Positions 1 through 7,214 of a stretch of 56,198 bases of DNA are shown here, one piece after another; position 1 is the stretch's first letter, and the number at the start of each line of letters is the position of its first letter. Made by a program: the position numbers and the translations under genes. A model generated the notes under the pieces. The model ran no database searches. It saw only the letters and a program-made list of their open reading frames with translations, and was not told where the DNA came from. The DNA is from Bacillota bacterium (GTDB taxonomy: Bacteria; Bacillota; UBA4882; UBA8346). The DNA lies in contig JAEXFN010000002.1 of the NCBI GenBank assembly GCA_023400055.1, positions 1 to 56,198 of the forward strand, in the 5' to 3' direction.

Positions 1-4
1 GTTA

Positions 5-198
5 GATCTTTATTCACAAAAGATCGATCTGGAATCGTTGCAGATCGATCTTTATTCACAAAAGATCTGTCTTGATCCACAAAAGATCGATCTTTATTCA
101 CAAAAGGAAGATCTTTATCCACAAAAGATCGATCTGGAATCGTTGCAGACAGATCTTTATTCACAAAAGATCGATCTTTTGTGAATATTTGTGAATAA
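5..198. repeat. 21-bp-phased array with DnaA-box-like motifs (array A1)
   Basis: Eight tandem 21-bp units start at 5, 26, 47, 68, 89, 110, 131 and 152. Six of them hold a DnaA-box-like 9-mer: TTATTCACA at 10, 52, 94 and 157, TTATCCACA at 115 and the variant TGATCCACA at 73. These starts differ only by 21 or 42 bp. Units 26 and 131 carry instead GATCTGGAATCGTTGCAG. Box units have GATCTTT and AAAGATC arms around the box, so each is nearly palindromic. The array ends with boxes in the opposite orientation (TGTGAATAT at 180, TGTGAATAA at 190). The window starts inside or next to the array, so its left end is unknown. A role in DnaA binding is inferred from the motif only. Confidence 0.85.
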
Positions 199-217
199 AG
201 GAGTTACTGGAATGATT

Positions 218-470
218 CTGAAAGCCGATGGGGGATATTCCTGCCCCCACCCCCCAGGACCAAAGGGTGTAGTGGGACACCCTTTGGAATCCGCCCACTT
301 GGAACCGAGGTTCCAAGCCCTCCTGATTCATCCGGGGTTTTAGCATGCCGCCGCCATCCATGGCCTTCTGTCTGGCAACAGGGTTCTGGCTTCCGGCCCC
401 GACCGCTGTTTTTCATCCTGGAAAAGAAGCGGCGCCGTCTCCCTCCCTGGAGACGGGTGCCATTCGTTTT
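218..470 (+). repeat. interspersed repeat, copy A
   Basis: About 250 bp that recur with few changes at 49306-49556 and, inverted and more diverged, at 49608-49802. Landmarks are a hairpin TGGGGG...CCCCCA near 224-246, CAGGACCAAAGGGTG, CACTTGGAACC followed by GGTTCCAAG, GCATGCCGCCGCCATCCATGG, and a closing GGCGCCGTCTCC...GGAGACGGG hairpin near 431-459. Open frames inside it have no ribosome binding site and are not conserved between copies. It carries no transposase, so it is a non-autonomous repeat or REP-like element. It sits directly beside a 21-bp array here and near another one at copies B and C. Confidence 0.8.
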
Positions 471-574
471 TTGCGATTTTAATTGGCTTTTTTCATTTTA
501 TTGAGAGGAGCGAAGCGGGATCCAAAAACTGCTTGGCGCGCTGAGGCGCGGGGGAGCGGGCCCGAACTCGTTTC

Positions 575-612
575 TTAATCTATCCTTAATATTGAATTTA
601 AACGGGCTTAAT
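575..612 (+). promoter_or_regulatory. candidate PhoP box upstream of pstC
   Basis: Four TTAAT-like hexamer starts lie 11 bp apart: TTAAT at 575, TTAAT at 586, TTTAA at 597 and TTAAT at 608. Direct repeats of TT(A/C/T)A(C/A)A with an 11-bp period are the known PhoP box of Bacillus subtilis. A PhoP/PhoR-type pair is encoded downstream at 4443-6929, so autogenous control of the whole operon by phosphate starvation is likely. The 613-784 stretch holds only a short hairpin (AGACCC...GGGTCT at about 741-760). No pstS gene is present in 1-784. Confidence 0.55.
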
Positions 613-784
613 CCCGCTTCGGTAGGATGAAATAGGATAAGGAGCGGTCTGTTTTGAAATGGTTATGCAACGGATTTTCATTATCGCGATTTGATGCGGC
701 CCGGCCGGCCGGTTGCGGAGCCGGTTGCCGTTCCTTGGGATAGACCCGTAAATAAGGGTCTGTTTTCGTTTGGGGGAGGACAGA

Positions 785-1654
785 GTGGAAGCAGCGGAAA
801 GGATTAAAACGAAAGAGCGGATCATCCGCGGGACCCTGTTTACCATCGCCAGCGTGGCTGTGGCCGGGGTGCTGTTGATCATCTTGTTTGTCTTTAAAGA
901 AGGCTGGCCGGTGCTGGCCAAATTCGGGCCGCTGGCCCTGGCGACGGGCAGAGATTGGCAGCCGACCGGCGGAGTATACGGGATGTTGCCGTTGCTGGTC
1001 GGATCCTGCTTTGTAACGCTGGCCGCCTTGGTCTTGGGCGTGCCGCTGGGCGTGGGTTGCGCGGTGTTCATGGCGGAGATCGCTCCGGAGCGGATCGCCC
1101 GGTTGGTCCGGCCGGCCGTCAATCTGCTGGCGGGCATTCCCTCGGTGGTTTACGGCTTCTTCGGCCTGGTCATCTTGGTTCCGGCCTTGCGGGCGCTCTG
1201 CGGCGGCATCGGCTTCAGCTTACTGGCGGGCGGGGTGATCCTGGCCATCATGATCCTGCCGACCATCATCAGCGTCTCCGAAGACGCGCTGCGGGCGGTG
1301 CACCGCGATTATAAGGAAGCGTCGCTGGCGCTGGGCGCCACCCATTGGCAGACCATTTACAAGGTAGTGGTCCCGGCGGCCCGTTCCGGGATTATGGCCG
1401 CCATCATTCTGGGCATGGGCCGGGCAATCGGCGAAACCATGGCCGTGATCATGGTCACCGGCAATACCCCCCTGGTGGCGAAGTCGATCCTCGATCCCGG
1501 CCCCACGCTCACCGGAACCATCGGCCAGGAATGGTCCTACGCCTCCGGCGAACACGCCGAAGCCCTTTTCACGGTGGGTATCTTCTTATTCGTGCTGATC
1601 ATCTTGATCAACTCCACCGCGTTAATCATCGCCCGAAAGAAGGTGCGCGCCTGA
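785..1654 (+). CDS. pstC: phosphate ABC transporter permease PstC
   Basis: One of the two membrane subunits of the high-affinity phosphate importer PstSCAB. The 289-residue protein starts with a short charged cytoplasmic segment, then a first membrane helix (about residues 15-38) and five further hydrophobic segments. The cytoplasmic coupling loop ASLALGATHWQTIYKVVVP is the EAA-like motif that contacts PstB, followed by the family motif GRAIGETMAV. I chose GTG at 785 because GGGGGAGGA at 771-779 is well placed for it; an in-frame TTG at 770 overlaps that site. First gene of the pst-pho operon, and its stop overlaps the pstA start. The phosphate-binding gene pstS, usually directly upstream, is absent. 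Confidence 0.95.
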   Translation: MEAAERIKTKERIIRGTLFTIASVAVAGVLLIILFVFKEGWPVLAKFGPLALATGRDWQPTGGVYGMLPLLVGSCFVTLAALVLGVPLGVGCAVFMAEIAPERIARLVRPAVNLLAGIPSVVYGFFGLVILVPALRALCGGIGFSLLAGGVILAIMILPTIISVSEDALRAVHRDYKEASLALGATHWQTIYKVVVPAARSGIMAAIILGMGRAIGETMAVIMVTGNTPLVAKSILDPGPTLTGTIGQEWSYASGEHAEALFTVGIFLFVLIILINSTALIIARKKVRA

Positions 1655-2493
1655 TGCGGCCGACGGTTAAAATAGCTCAGATTACGGCATTCGGCTTATT
1701 GTGGCTGACCGCGGTATTGGTCCTTGGTTGCCTGTTACTGATTATCGGCTTTATCCTGGGGGAAGGACTGCCTTCCGTCAATTGGGAGTTTCTTTCCGGC
1801 TATCCGGAGGCCATGGGCCGGGCCGGCGGCATCTTTCCGACCATCGTCGCCTCCATCTATCTGACCGTTGTCTCGCTATTAATCGCGGCCCCGGTGGGGG
1901 TGGGATCAGCGATTTATCTGGTGGAATACACCCGCGAAAACTGGGCCACCAAGGTGATCCGTTTCGCCACCGAGACCCTGGCCGGGGTGCCGTCGATCAT
2001 CTTCGGCCTATTCGGCTACGCCTTTTTGGTGATCTTTTTCCACCTGGGATTCTCGATCCTCTCCGGTGCGATTACCCTGGCGATCATGCTCTTGCCGACC
2101 ATCATCCGGACCGCCGAGGAAGCGCTGAAGACCGTTCCCAACGCCTATCGCGAAGGCAGTCTGGCGCTGGGGGCCACCCAATGGGTCACCATCATCCGGG
2201 TGGTGGTTCCGGCGGCGCTGCCGGGGATTGTCACCGGAATCGTGCTGGGCGTGGGCCGGGCCATCGGCGAGACCGCCGCGGTCTGGCTGACGGTGGGCGG
2301 ATCGTTGCGACTGCCCATTTCGGTGCTGGACTCGGCCCGTCCGATGACGCTTCATTTATACACCCTGGCCGCCGAGGGACTCTCCTTGCCGCGCGCCTAT
2401 GCCACGGCCAGCGTGTTGATCATCGCCATCTGGATCATTAATACCATTGCCAGCTTTCTGATGAGCCGCTTTGCATTGCGCTTGAAGGCTTGA
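1654..2493 (+). CDS. pstA: phosphate ABC transporter permease PstA
   Basis: Second permease subunit of the phosphate importer, 279 residues with about six hydrophobic helices. The EAA-like loop GSLALGATQWVTIIRVVVP followed by GRAIGETAAV parallels that of PstC, as expected for the heterodimer. The ATG at 1654 overlaps the pstC stop (TGATG), which implies translational coupling. A much longer in-frame extension upstream runs through pstC and is not real. The 176 bp between this gene and pstB are unusually long for a pst operon and contain a hairpin-bearing repeat (2511-2572). Confidence 0.95.
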   Translation: MRPTVKIAQITAFGLLWLTAVLVLGCLLLIIGFILGEGLPSVNWEFLSGYPEAMGRAGGIFPTIVASIYLTVVSLLIAAPVGVGSAIYLVEYTRENWATKVIRFATETLAGVPSIIFGLFGYAFLVIFFHLGFSILSGAITLAIMLLPTIIRTAEEALKTVPNAYREGSLALGATQWVTIIRVVVPAALPGIVTGIVLGVGRAIGETAAVWLTVGGSLRLPISVLDSARPMTLHLYTLAAEGLSLPRAYATASVLIIAIWIINTIASFLMSRFALRLKA

Positions 2494-2510
2494 AAACCGT
2501 ATCCCTTGTT

Positions 2511-2572
2511 TGGCTGAGCTTTTGGGTTCACCCGGCCTTCGGGCAGGGTTTCTCATAACGCTTCTAAAAGAA
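2511..2572 (+). repeat. short hairpin repeat, copy 1
   Basis: TGAGCTTTTGGGTTCACCC, then a CCGGCCTTCGGGCAGGG hairpin, then TTTCTCATAACGCTTCTA. The same order (TGAGCTTTTG, hairpin with TTCG loop, TTTATCACAACACTTCTA) occurs at 44262-44322, and a third, more diverged copy lies on the minus strand at 22903-22945. The hairpin followed by a short T run resembles a weak intrinsic terminator. Here it lies between pstA and pstB, where it could lower pstB expression relative to pstCA. Confidence 0.55.
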
Positions 2573-2669
2573 GACCCCGCTGCAAGGCGGGACTCGGATC
2601 GACCGGCCGGCTTGCCGAAAGAATGCTCGCCATCGGGTAAGCGACCGGGTATAAGGAGGAAATACCGGA

Positions 2670-3425
2670 ATGGATGTCAAGATAGCGGCTGAAAATTTCG
2701 AGTTGTATTACGGCGATTTTCAAGCGCTCAAAACCATCAATATGAAGATTTACGCCAAAACCGTGACGGCCTTGATCGGCCCCTCCGGCTGCGGGAAGAC
2801 GACTTTTTTGCGTTCCCTGAACCGGATGAACGATCTCTTGGACAACGTGCGGACCACCGGGAAAATTATCCTGGACGACACCGAGATCTATAACCCCAAG
2901 GTCGACGTGGTGGCGCTCCGCAAACGGGTGGGAATGGTCTTTCAACGGCCCAATCCTTTTCCGATGTCCGTCTACGACAACATCGCCTATGGGCCGCGGA
3001 TTCATGGCATCAAAGACAAGCAGCGGCTGAACGAGATCGTGGAGCGCAGCCTGACCGGAGCGGCTTTGTGGGAAGAGGCCAAAGACCGGCTGCACACCCC
3101 GGCCTTGCGGCTCTCCGGCGGTCAGCAGCAGCGGCTCTGTATCGCCCGGCTGCTGGCGGTCGAACCGGAAGTGCTGCTGATGGATGAGCCGGCCTCGGCG
3201 CTGGACCCCATCTCCACCGGAAAGATCGAAGATCTCATCATGGAATTGAAGAAAGATTATACAATAGTAATTGTAACCCATAATATGCAGCAAGCCGCCC
3301 GCATCTCGGGCCAGCTCGGCTTCTTCCTGCTGGGGCGGCTGGTGGAGTACGGTGCCACCGAAACGGTGATGACCAATCCGGAGCAGCAAGAGACGGAAGA
3401 TTATCTCACCGGACGGTTCGGCTGA
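2670..3425 (+). CDS. pstB: phosphate ABC transporter ATPase PstB
   Basis: ATP-hydrolysing subunit that powers phosphate import through PstCA at the inner face of the cytoplasmic membrane. The 251 residues contain Walker A GPSGCGKTT (37-45), Q-loop FQRPNPFP (from 91), ABC signature LSGGQQQR (148-155), Walker B LLMDEPASALD (169-179) and H-loop His204. Length and the family-specific RPNPFPMSVYDNIAYGPR stretch identify PstB rather than a generic ATPase. ATG at 2670 follows AAGGAGG at 2655-2661. Phosphate-starvation control is expected through the upstream PhoP box. Confidence 0.97.
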   Translation: MDVKIAAENFELYYGDFQALKTINMKIYAKTVTALIGPSGCGKTTFLRSLNRMNDLLDNVRTTGKIILDDTEIYNPKVDVVALRKRVGMVFQRPNPFPMSVYDNIAYGPRIHGIKDKQRLNEIVERSLTGAALWEEAKDRLHTPALRLSGGQQQRLCIARLLAVEPEVLLMDEPASALDPISTGKIEDLIMELKKDYTIVIVTHNMQQAARISGQLGFFLLGRLVEYGATETVMTNPEQQETEDYLTGRFG

Positions 3426-3635
3426 TCCGATTTTTTTGAAGCGGACTGGTTTTGGTTGGAATTTTTATGTATACTATGTGTAACGGCATGAACGCCTCGC
3501 CCTCGGCTGATGGATTTGGCTAAGTTGCCGAATGCAATGTTTTTCAATTCAACCATGCGTTTCAAAAATGGCGCTGCATGAGCGGGACCATCGCATCGGG
3601 TTGCATGATTTGGATGAAATGAAGAGGTGATCACA

Positions 3636-4292
3636 ATGACACGGGAAGGTTTTGATAAAGCGCTCAGCGAGTTGCAGCAAGAGATGTTGCGCATGGGCAG
3701 CATGGTGGAGGAGGCGATCCACCTGGCCGTGGAGTCGCTGGCCAAACAGGACCTGGAATTGGCACAAAGGATTATCGATGGCGATGATCAGATCGATAAT
3801 TTGTCTCAGAAGATTGAGGATGATTGTATTCGCCTGATCGCCTTGCAACAGCCGTTGGCACGGGATTTGCGTGTGGTCACCACGGTCTTGAAGACCGCTA
3901 CCGATCTGGAGCGCGTCGCCGACCATGCCACCAATATCGCCGAGATTACGCAACGGATCGCCGGCGAGACGCTGATCAAGCCGTTGATCGATATTCCGCG
4001 CATGGCGGAGCTGGTTGAAGCGATGATCCAGGATAGTTTGAAGGCGTTCGTCGATCGCGACGTGGCCTTCGCCAAACAAACTTGCTTGCGCGACGACGAA
4101 GTCGACCGGGTCTACGAAAGCCTGTTTAACGAGCTGACCGGGTTCGTGCTGGCCGGCGGGGACAACAACCGGGTGGTGCAGGCGTTGAACCTGTTATTCG
4201 CCGCCCGCTATCTGGAGCGGGTGGGAGATCATGCGACCAATATCGGGGAACGCGTTATCTATCTGGTGACCGGCCGCAACGAACATTACTAG
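3636..4292 (+). CDS. phoU: phosphate transport regulator PhoU
   Basis: PhoU is a cytoplasmic helical-bundle protein that links the state of the Pst transporter to the PhoR kinase and limits phosphate uptake. The 218 residues form two homologous three-helix halves. Each half has the family's acidic metal-binding pattern: LERVADHATNIAE in the first and LERVGDHATNIGE in the second. The ATG at 3636 follows GAGGTG at 3625-3630; a GTG at 3627 lies inside that site and is unlikely. The 210 bp upstream contain no gene. Position between pstB and the phoP/phoR pair is the usual order in Bacillota. Confidence 0.96.
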   Translation: MTREGFDKALSELQQEMLRMGSMVEEAIHLAVESLAKQDLELAQRIIDGDDQIDNLSQKIEDDCIRLIALQQPLARDLRVVTTVLKTATDLERVADHATNIAEITQRIAGETLIKPLIDIPRMAELVEAMIQDSLKAFVDRDVAFAKQTCLRDDEVDRVYESLFNELTGFVLAGGDNNRVVQALNLLFAARYLERVGDHATNIGERVIYLVTGRNEHY

Positions 4293-4442
4293 GCGACTCT
4301 GAAAGCCGATGTGGCGCGGATTGTGGCCTATCCGGGTTTCCGGGTCGGGGTTTCCTCCCGGCTCCGGTGGCCCGGGAAGCCGGGCAGGCGACGGGTTACC
4401 CTGTAACGATAACTTACAATGCGACATTTGAGGTGAAACAGC

Positions 4443-5132
4443 ATGGCAAAACGGATCCTGATCATTGACGATGAACCCTTGATTGTGGAATCGGTCAGTT
4501 ATAGCTTGAAGCAAGAGGGTTACGAGGTGGTCGCGGCCGCGGACGGAGTCGAGGGTTTGAAGTTGGCCGAAACCGAAGAGCCGGATCTCGTCCTGTTGGA
4601 CTTGATGTTGCCGGGCATGAACGGTTTGGAGGTTTGCCGGACCATCCGGCGTTCCTCCGACCTTCCGATCATCATGTTGACCGCCAAAGAAGGCGAGATC
4701 GACCGGGTGCTCGGACTGGAACTCGGCGCCGACGACTATGTGACCAAGCCCTTTAGCATGCGCGAACTGCTGGCCCGGATCAAGTCGGTGCTGAAACGGA
4801 CCGCTCCCGCCGGCGGGGCGCCCGAAGGACCCAAGGTGCTGGTCAGCAACGACCTGCAGATCGATCTGTTGGGCCACGAGGTGACCGTCAAAGGCGAGAT
4901 CGTCAATCTCTCCAGCAAGGAATATGAATTGCTGCGGATTTTGGCCGGCCATCCCGGACAGGTCCTGACCCGCGAACAACTGCTCAATCTGGTCTGGGGC
5001 AACGACTTCTATGGCGATGACCGGACCGTGGACGTGCATATCCGCTGGCTGCGGGAGAAGATCGAGGAGGATCCCGGCAATCCGCAGTATATCCTGACCG
5101 TGCGCGGCGTCGGCTATAAATTCAGAAAGTGA
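4443..5132 (+). CDS. phoP: OmpR-family response regulator PhoP/PhoB
   Basis: DNA-binding response regulator for phosphate starvation, partner of the kinase encoded next. The receiver domain (about residues 1-115) has the acidic pair Asp10-Glu11 region, phospho-acceptor Asp53 in LLDLMLPGMNG, Thr80 and Lys102. A winged-helix domain fills the C-terminal half, ending in TVDVHIRWLREKI and ILTVRGVGYKF, the OmpR/PhoB recognition-helix and wing signature. The 229-residue length is standard. Location directly after phoU and before a PhoR-like kinase supports the PhoP role over other OmpR-family regulators. The 130 bp upstream carry a short piece of the interspersed repeat head (CTCTGAAAGCCGATG at about 4299). 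Confidence 0.93.
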   Translation: MAKRILIIDDEPLIVESVSYSLKQEGYEVVAAADGVEGLKLAETEEPDLVLLDLMLPGMNGLEVCRTIRRSSDLPIIMLTAKEGEIDRVLGLELGADDYVTKPFSMRELLARIKSVLKRTAPAGGAPEGPKVLVSNDLQIDLLGHEVTVKGEIVNLSSKEYELLRILAGHPGQVLTREQLLNLVWGNDFYGDDRTVDVHIRWLREKIEEDPGNPQYILTVRGVGYKFRK

Positions 5133-5150
5133 TGGGAGATGAGGGCTGGC

Positions 5151-6929
5151 ATGAAGTTTCGGACGCGGCTCTTTCTTTTTTATATGATCGGCGTGGGCCT
5201 CATCATCATGATCCTGTCCAGCTATATCCTGAACTTTGAAGAAACCAGAGTCCGGCAGTCCTTGGATGACAGCTTGCTGGTGCAGGCGCGCTTGATCGCC
5301 GACCGTTTCAACGGTGCAAGCCATTTGCCAAGCGGGGCGCAGGTTCAGCGGATCGTGCGGCAGATTCACCAGGATACCCAGGACCGGATCACCGTGATCA
5401 ATACCGCCGGGGTCGTCTTGGGCGATTCGGCTCAGAATCCGGCCACCATGGCCAATCACAAGACCCGGCCGGAGGTGCAGAGCGCCCTGGAGGGCCAGGA
5501 GAGCGCGGTGACCCGCTACAGCGCCACACTGAAGCGGACCCTGATCTATACCGCGGTTCCGGTGCGCATGCAAGGCCGGGTGGCGGGCGTGGTCCGGGTG
5601 GCCCAGACCGAGAGCGAGTTCCACCGGATGCTGGCCCGGATGCACTGGCTGCTCGGGGGGGCCATCGCCGGGACCGCGCTGTTGGCGCTGTTGGTCGGGT
5701 TTCTGTTGATGCATCAGATCAGCGCCCCCATTATGGAGCTGCAGCGCTTGGCCATCGGCATCTCCCAGGGCGATCTGTCGGGGCGGGTGTACCGTTTCGG
5801 CCGGGACGAGCTCGCCGACCTGGGCCTGGCGTTCAACAGCATGGCCCAGCAACTGGCCGATTCCTTCTTCACCATTAAGGAAGAGAAACGCAAGCTCGAA
5901 GTGATCCTGGAGAATCTGGCCGACGGGATCCTGGTCATCGACCACCGGCTGCGGATCCTGCTGGCCAATCCGGCGGCCCAGGAGATGCTGCAGATCGGGG
6001 GGAAGGACGTCACCGGCCGGCCGGTGATGGAGGTGGTGCTCAACCATCATCTGCTCGACCTGATCCAGGACGTCAACCGTTATAAGGAACCCCAGGAGAG
6101 CGAGCTGGCGCTGTATCATCCCCGCAACCGCGCGCTGCAGGCCTTTCTGGCGCCGCTCAAGGATGATAACGGCAAGGTGGCCGGCACCATCGCGGTGCTT
6201 CACGATCTGACCCAGATCCGCCGCCTGGAACGGGTCCGCCAGGATTTCGTGGCCAACGTCTCCCACGAATTGCGGACCCCGATCACTTCGGTGAAGGCGA
6301 TGGCCGAGACGTTGCTCAACGGCGCCTGGAAAGACAGCGCTATTCTCCTGCGCTATCTGCGGGCCATCGATCAGGAGAGCGACCGGCTGAGCAACCTGAT
6401 CAACGACCTTTTGGCCCTGGCCAAGTTGGACTCCAAGGTGGAAGTGGCTCGCGAGCCCTTTGATATCGGCGAATTGTTCCAGGAGATGAAGGAACGGTTC
6501 GAGCCGATCTCCGGCAAGACGCCCTTTTTCGAACTGAATCCGCCCGTGCCGGAGCTGCCGCTGGTCTACGGCAACCGCAACCAGATCAAGCAAGTGCTGA
6601 TCAATCTCTTGGATAATGCCTTCAAGTATACCCCGGCCGAAGGGCAGGTGCGGCTGTCGGCCTGGCGGGAAGGGGAAATGCTGCGGGTGGCGGTGGCCGA
6701 CACCGGGGTGGGCATTCCCCGTCAGGATCTGGACCGCATCTTCGAACGGTTCTACCGGGTGGATAAGGCCCGCTCGCGGGAGATGGGCGGTACCGGCCTG
6801 GGGCTTTCCATCGTCAAACACATTGTGGAATCCCACGGCGGCAAGGTCGCGGTGGAGAGCGATCTCAACCAGGGGTCGGTGTTCAGTTTCACGATCCCCA
6901 TCAGCACCGGCGAGGAGAGCCCGGGTTAA
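5151..6929 (+). CDS. phoR: PhoR-like sensor histidine kinase
   Basis: Membrane sensor kinase for the preceding response regulator. The 592 residues contain a first membrane helix (about 5-25), an extracytoplasmic sensor region, a second helix (about 162-185), HAMP, a PAS domain (about 240-345), HisKA with phospho-accepting His372 in VANVSHELRTP, and HATPase_c with N-box NLLDNAFKYT, G1 DTGVGIP and G2 GGTGLGLSIVKHI. The PAS domain between HAMP and HisKA is typical of Gram-positive PhoR. I prefer ATG 5151, preceded by GAGGG at a normal distance, over ATG 5139, whose GGGAG abuts it. A long antisense open frame here is a codon-bias shadow. Confidence 0.92.
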   Translation: MKFRTRLFLFYMIGVGLIIMILSSYILNFEETRVRQSLDDSLLVQARLIADRFNGASHLPSGAQVQRIVRQIHQDTQDRITVINTAGVVLGDSAQNPATMANHKTRPEVQSALEGQESAVTRYSATLKRTLIYTAVPVRMQGRVAGVVRVAQTESEFHRMLARMHWLLGGAIAGTALLALLVGFLLMHQISAPIMELQRLAIGISQGDLSGRVYRFGRDELADLGLAFNSMAQQLADSFFTIKEEKRKLEVILENLADGILVIDHRLRILLANPAAQEMLQIGGKDVTGRPVMEVVLNHHLLDLIQDVNRYKEPQESELALYHPRNRALQAFLAPLKDDNGKVAGTIAVLHDLTQIRRLERVRQDFVANVSHELRTPITSVKAMAETLLNGAWKDSAILLRYLRAIDQESDRLSNLINDLLALAKLDSKVEVAREPFDIGELFQEMKERFEPISGKTPFFELNPPVPELPLVYGNRNQIKQVLINLLDNAFKYTPAEGQVRLSAWREGEMLRVAVADTGVGIPRQDLDRIFERFYRVDKARSREMGGTGLGLSIVKHIVESHGGKVAVESDLNQGSVFSFTIPISTGEESPG

Positions 6930-6962
6930 GCGGCCCGCTTCGCGATTAGCGATTGGATTTTG

Positions 6963-7214
6963 ACGGCGGCTCCGCCGGGCTGGCCGAAGGCCGGGAATGG
7001 CGTTGCGCCGGTTTGAGAAGGCTTTCCGAAAAGAAAAGCCGAACCGCCCGAGGCTGCGGCGGACCTTGCCAAGCCCCGGGAGGAGGGTCCGAAGCGCTCG
7101 GCGGTTCGGCTGAGGCGTCCGGCGGATCCGCCGGAGCTTCCGCCAGCCATGGCGAAGGGTGGAGCGGAACCGGTTGCCGCTTTGGCGGACCGGCGGAAGG
7201 GTTTAGCGGTTCTC
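6963..7214. repeat. GC-rich 21-bp-phased array (array A2)
   Basis: Twelve consecutive 21-bp units start at 6963, 6984, 7005, 7026, 7047, 7068, 7089, 7110, 7131, 7152, 7173 and 7194. Aligned in this register they share a degenerate core near CCGAAGC...TCGGCGG; examples are CCGAAGCGCTCGGCGG (7089), CTGAGGCGTCCGGCGG (7110) and CCGGAGCTTCCGCC (7131). The last unit covers the stop codon and final residues of the minus-strand gene ending at 7203. Degeneracy makes this array less certain than the others, but no other 21-bp register gives comparable agreement. It fills the space between the convergent phoR and yesN-like genes. Confidence 0.6.

Noticed and set aside
161..416. Small ORFs at the left end
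   Set aside because: They lie in the interspersed repeat, and the frames are not kept in the copy at 49306.
1345..1653. Long N-terminal extension of PstA
   Set aside because: The frame upstream of 1654 is the +1 shadow of pstC; the overlapping ATG at 1654 gives a PstA of normal length.
4194..6836. 880-codon open frame antisense to phoP and phoR
   Set aside because: It mirrors the codon bias of the real genes on the other strand; it has no ribosome binding site or recognisable domain, while the sense frames have complete domain sets.
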